DNA of 64,000 nt from CAWKGC01 sp963849005. GTDB lineage: Bacteria > Pseudomonadota > Gammaproteobacteria > Burkholderiales > Usitatibacteraceae. The notes under the pieces were generated by a model, which saw nothing but the letters and a program-made list of their open reading frames with translations, did no database searches and was not told the DNA's origin. The position numbers and the translations under genes are program-made. The stretch covers positions 62,001 through 126,000 of the forward strand of contig CAWKGC010000028.1 in NCBI GenBank assembly GCA_963849005.1, in the 5' to 3' direction. Positions 61,589 to 64,000 of this stretch are shown piece by piece (the stretch's first letter is position 1; every line of letters starts with the position of its first letter).

Positions 61589-64000
61589 GCGCGCGCGAGC
61601 CCCGCGAAGCGCACCTCGAACTCCGCCGCCGGCAGGGGCTGGCTGGTGAAATAGCCCTGGTACTCGTCGCAGCCCATTTCCCGCAGCCGCGCCAGCTGCC
61701 CCTGCGTTTCCACGCCCTCGGCGATCACCTTCAGCTTGAGCGAGTGCGCCATCGCGAGGATGGCGCGGATGATCGCCTCGTCGTTCGGGTCCGAATCGAC
61801 GTCCTGCACGAAGGAGCTGTCGATCTTGATCGCGTCGACGGGGAGCTTCTTCAGGTAGGACAACGACGAGTAACCGGTGCCGAAGTCATCGATGGCGAGG
61901 CCCACGCCAAGCTTGCCCAGCCGGTTGAGCAGCGCGGCCTTTTCGTCGATGTTCTGCATGAGCAGGCTCTCGGTCAGCTCCAGCTCGAGCGTCGAGGGCG
62001 GGATGCCGGATGCCGCGAGCGCGTGCTCCACTGCCGCGAAGAGGCGATCCCCGTCGACCACCTGCCCCACCGAGAGGTTGACCGATATGCGCAGGCCGGG
62101 GCCGATGGTGCGCTGCCATTCCCGCGCCTGGTTGCAGGCCTGTTCCAGCACCCACTCGCCGATAGGGACGATCAGCCCTGAATCCTCGGCTATCTCGATG
62201 AACTTTCCCGGCCCGAGCAGGCCGCGGCGCGGATGCTGCCAGCGGATCAGCGCCTCGACGCCGACCATGTCCCCGCTGGGGATATCGATGCGCGGCTGGT
62301 AATGAAGCAGCAGCTCGTTCCTGCGCAATGCCAGCCTCAGGTAGTTCTCGACCGCCAGCCGGTCCTGCGCGCGCGCATTCATCTGCGCCGAGAAGAACTG
62401 GTAGTTGTTGCGGCCCTTCTCCTTGGCGTAATACATGGCTACGTCGGCGTGCTTCATGAGCGTCGCGGGATCGCGGCCGTCGACCGGGTAGAGGCTGATG
62501 CCGATCGAGCACGAGGTGTTCAGGTGCTGGTTGTTGATCAGCATCGGGACCGCCATCGACGAGATCATCTTTTCGGCCACCTGCTGCGCGCCCTCGTCGT
62601 CATCGTCGCGGAGGTTCTCGAGTATCACCGCGAACTCGTCGCCGCCCAGGCGCGCCACGGTGTCCGAGGCGCGGATGCACGATTCCAGGCGCTCGGCAAC
62701 GCGTTTCAGCAGCTCGTCGCCGACCTGGTGGCCGAGCGAATCGTTGATGGTCTTGAAGCGGTCCAGGTCGATGAACATGAATGCCAGCCCGGTGCGGCTT
62801 CTCGCGCCGTTCGTGATCGCCTGCTCGAGGCGGTCGTTGAGCAGCACGCGGTTGGGCAGGCCCGTCAGCGCATCGCGCGTGGCCAGGTACTCGGCGCGCT
62901 CTTCCGCTTCCTTGCGCTTGGTGATGTCGGTGGAGGTCCCCGTCATGCGCAGCGCCTGCCCCGCCGCGTCTCGCTGCGTCACCTTGCCCCGCGACTGCAC
63001 CCACAGCCATTCTCCCGAGACGTGCCGGATGCGGTATTCGCAGTCGAAGGACTCGGAAACGCCCTTCATGGTGTTGGCAAGCGCGACATTGAACACCTCG
63101 CGATCGTCCGGGTGCGCCCACTGCACCACCTCGGCCGCGCTGAAGGTCGCCTCGCGGCGGCTCTCGCCGAGGATCGCGGCCCAGCCCTCGTTGTAGTAGA
63201 CGCGTTGCGCCGCGAGGTCCCAGTCCCACAGCGCGAGGTTGGAGCTGGTGAGCGCGAGGTCGAGGCGCTCCTTGGCGCGCAGCATCTGCTGCTCGGCGCG
63301 CTTCTTGAGCGAGATGTCGCGGCCGATCCCGATCAGGTAGGTCTCGCCTCCCATGGTGAGCGGCTTGCCGGAAAAGAGGTACGGCCGGACGTTGCCCGCC
63401 TTGTCGAGCATTTCCGCCTCGAAAGAGACCTCGCGGCCGGTGTCGAACATTTCACGGAACACGCCCTCGACAAGGGCGCGGTACTTGGGGGAAACGAAAT
63501 CGAGCGGGCCGAGCGCCGCGATCTCGCGCTGGCTGTACCCCGTTGCGACATGGAAAGTCTCGTTCCAGCGCAGCAGTTCGCCTGCGCGCGAGACCAGGTA
63601 GAACGCGCCGGGCAGGCTTTGCAGGACGGCCTCGGAGAACTCCATCTCCCGGCGCAGCCCCGCCTCCGCATCGCGGCGAACGGTGATCTCGTCTTCGAGC
63701 AGCGCGCTCAGGCGCTGGAATTCGGCGGCGATCGGCTCGATCGCCGTGGCGCTCGCGTGGCCCCCGGCGAGGCGGCTTTCGAGGCGCGCGACGGCAAGGG
63801 CGGCGAGATTCTCCAGCGCAGTGCATTCGGAGGCGCGAAGCCGGCGCGGCGCGTGATCGGCAACGCTCAGAGCCCCGATGATCACGCCGTCCGGAGTGCG
63901 CAGGGCCGCCGCCGCGTAGAAGCGCAGGGGGGTCTTGCCGGCGCCCAGCGCCTCGCCGCACAACGCCTCCTCCAGGTCGAGGTCGGAAATCACCAGCGTC
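61585..64000 (-). CDS. GAF/PAS/GGDEF/EAL cyclic-di-GMP signalling protein, N-terminus outside the window
   Basis: The gene enters from the right edge; about 804 C-terminal residues are visible. In order: the end of a GAF domain (TLVISDLDLEEALCG, GVIIGALSVAD), a coiled coil, two PAS domains (from about residues 115 and 235 of the visible part), a GGDEF domain with intact LGGDEFAV and an EAL domain with GVEALIRWQHP, VNLSVGQ, ELELTESL, DDFGTGYSSL and EGVET. The EAL residues for phosphodiesterase activity all look intact, so it could make or degrade cyclic-di-GMP. It meets ntrC tail to tail, with a 4-base overlap of stops. Confidence 0.93.

Overview
The window is about 64 kb of GC-rich, gene-dense bacterial chromosome with no rRNA, tRNA, CRISPR array, prophage or intact insertion sequence that I could see. 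The gene orders mreBCD-mrdA-rodA-rlpA-dacA-dat-ybeD-lipB-lipA, glnA-ntrB-ntrC and argH/algZ/algR with lptM-lysA/cyaY nearby, plus GatCAB, point to a betaproteobacterium. Genus and order cannot be fixed from the sequence alone.

Left end (1-9500): the start of a 2-oxoacid:ferredoxin oxidoreductase operon runs leftwards off the window. Divergent from it is a fumarate-respiration block: a diheme menaquinol:fumarate reductase of the Wolinella type (frdCAB), aspartate ammonia-lyase (aspA), a small lipoprotein and two DASS/CitT-type dicarboxylate transporters. A perfect FNR-type box lies between the two operons, and a near-perfect one with a well-placed -10 precedes the second transporter. Together this reads as aspartate or fumarate uptake, deamination to fumarate, reduction to succinate and succinate export, under oxygen control.

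9500-15500: a palindromic repeat element, then an aidB-type acyl-CoA dehydrogenase broken by about 20 frame changes all in the same direction, a lipoprotein, groES-groEL with a perfect CIRCE operator, and an MFS transporter. 15500-26000: small lipoprotein, an unrecognised protein, bioA-dacB, an AmpG-like permease, msrB, an ABC-F ATPase, exonuclease III and pyrE, with two inverted-repeat elements in gaps.

26000-40000: gatCAB (leftward; gatA carries two apparent +1 insertions), then the cell-shape and wall operon mreBCD-mrdA-rodA-rlpA-dacA, followed by dat, ybeD and the lipoate genes lipB-lipA. 40000-46250: a zinc-ribbon membrane protein, an NhaR-type regulator divergent from a TerC-UspA fusion, a DUF4124 protein, and malate synthase with a divergent LysR regulator.

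46250-56400: algR-algZ divergent from argH, a cysteine-rich MarR regulator, cyaY, lptM-lysA, a lysine-rich histone H1-like protein, thpR, mgtE, mtgA and aroE. 56400-64000: glnA behind an NtrC/sigma-54 promoter, a DUF4124 protein, ntrB-ntrC, and a GAF/PAS/GGDEF/EAL protein that runs off the right end.

Several otherwise normal, often essential genes (gatA, algZ, the MarR gene, aroE, and densely aidB) are interrupted by single-base changes that all behave as +1 insertions, which looks more like residual sequencing error than gene decay. I did not find a clearly new biological system; the most notable features are the oxygen-regulated fumarate module, the TerC-Usp fusion, the shared 13-bp palindromes near the MarR gene and the repeat elements.
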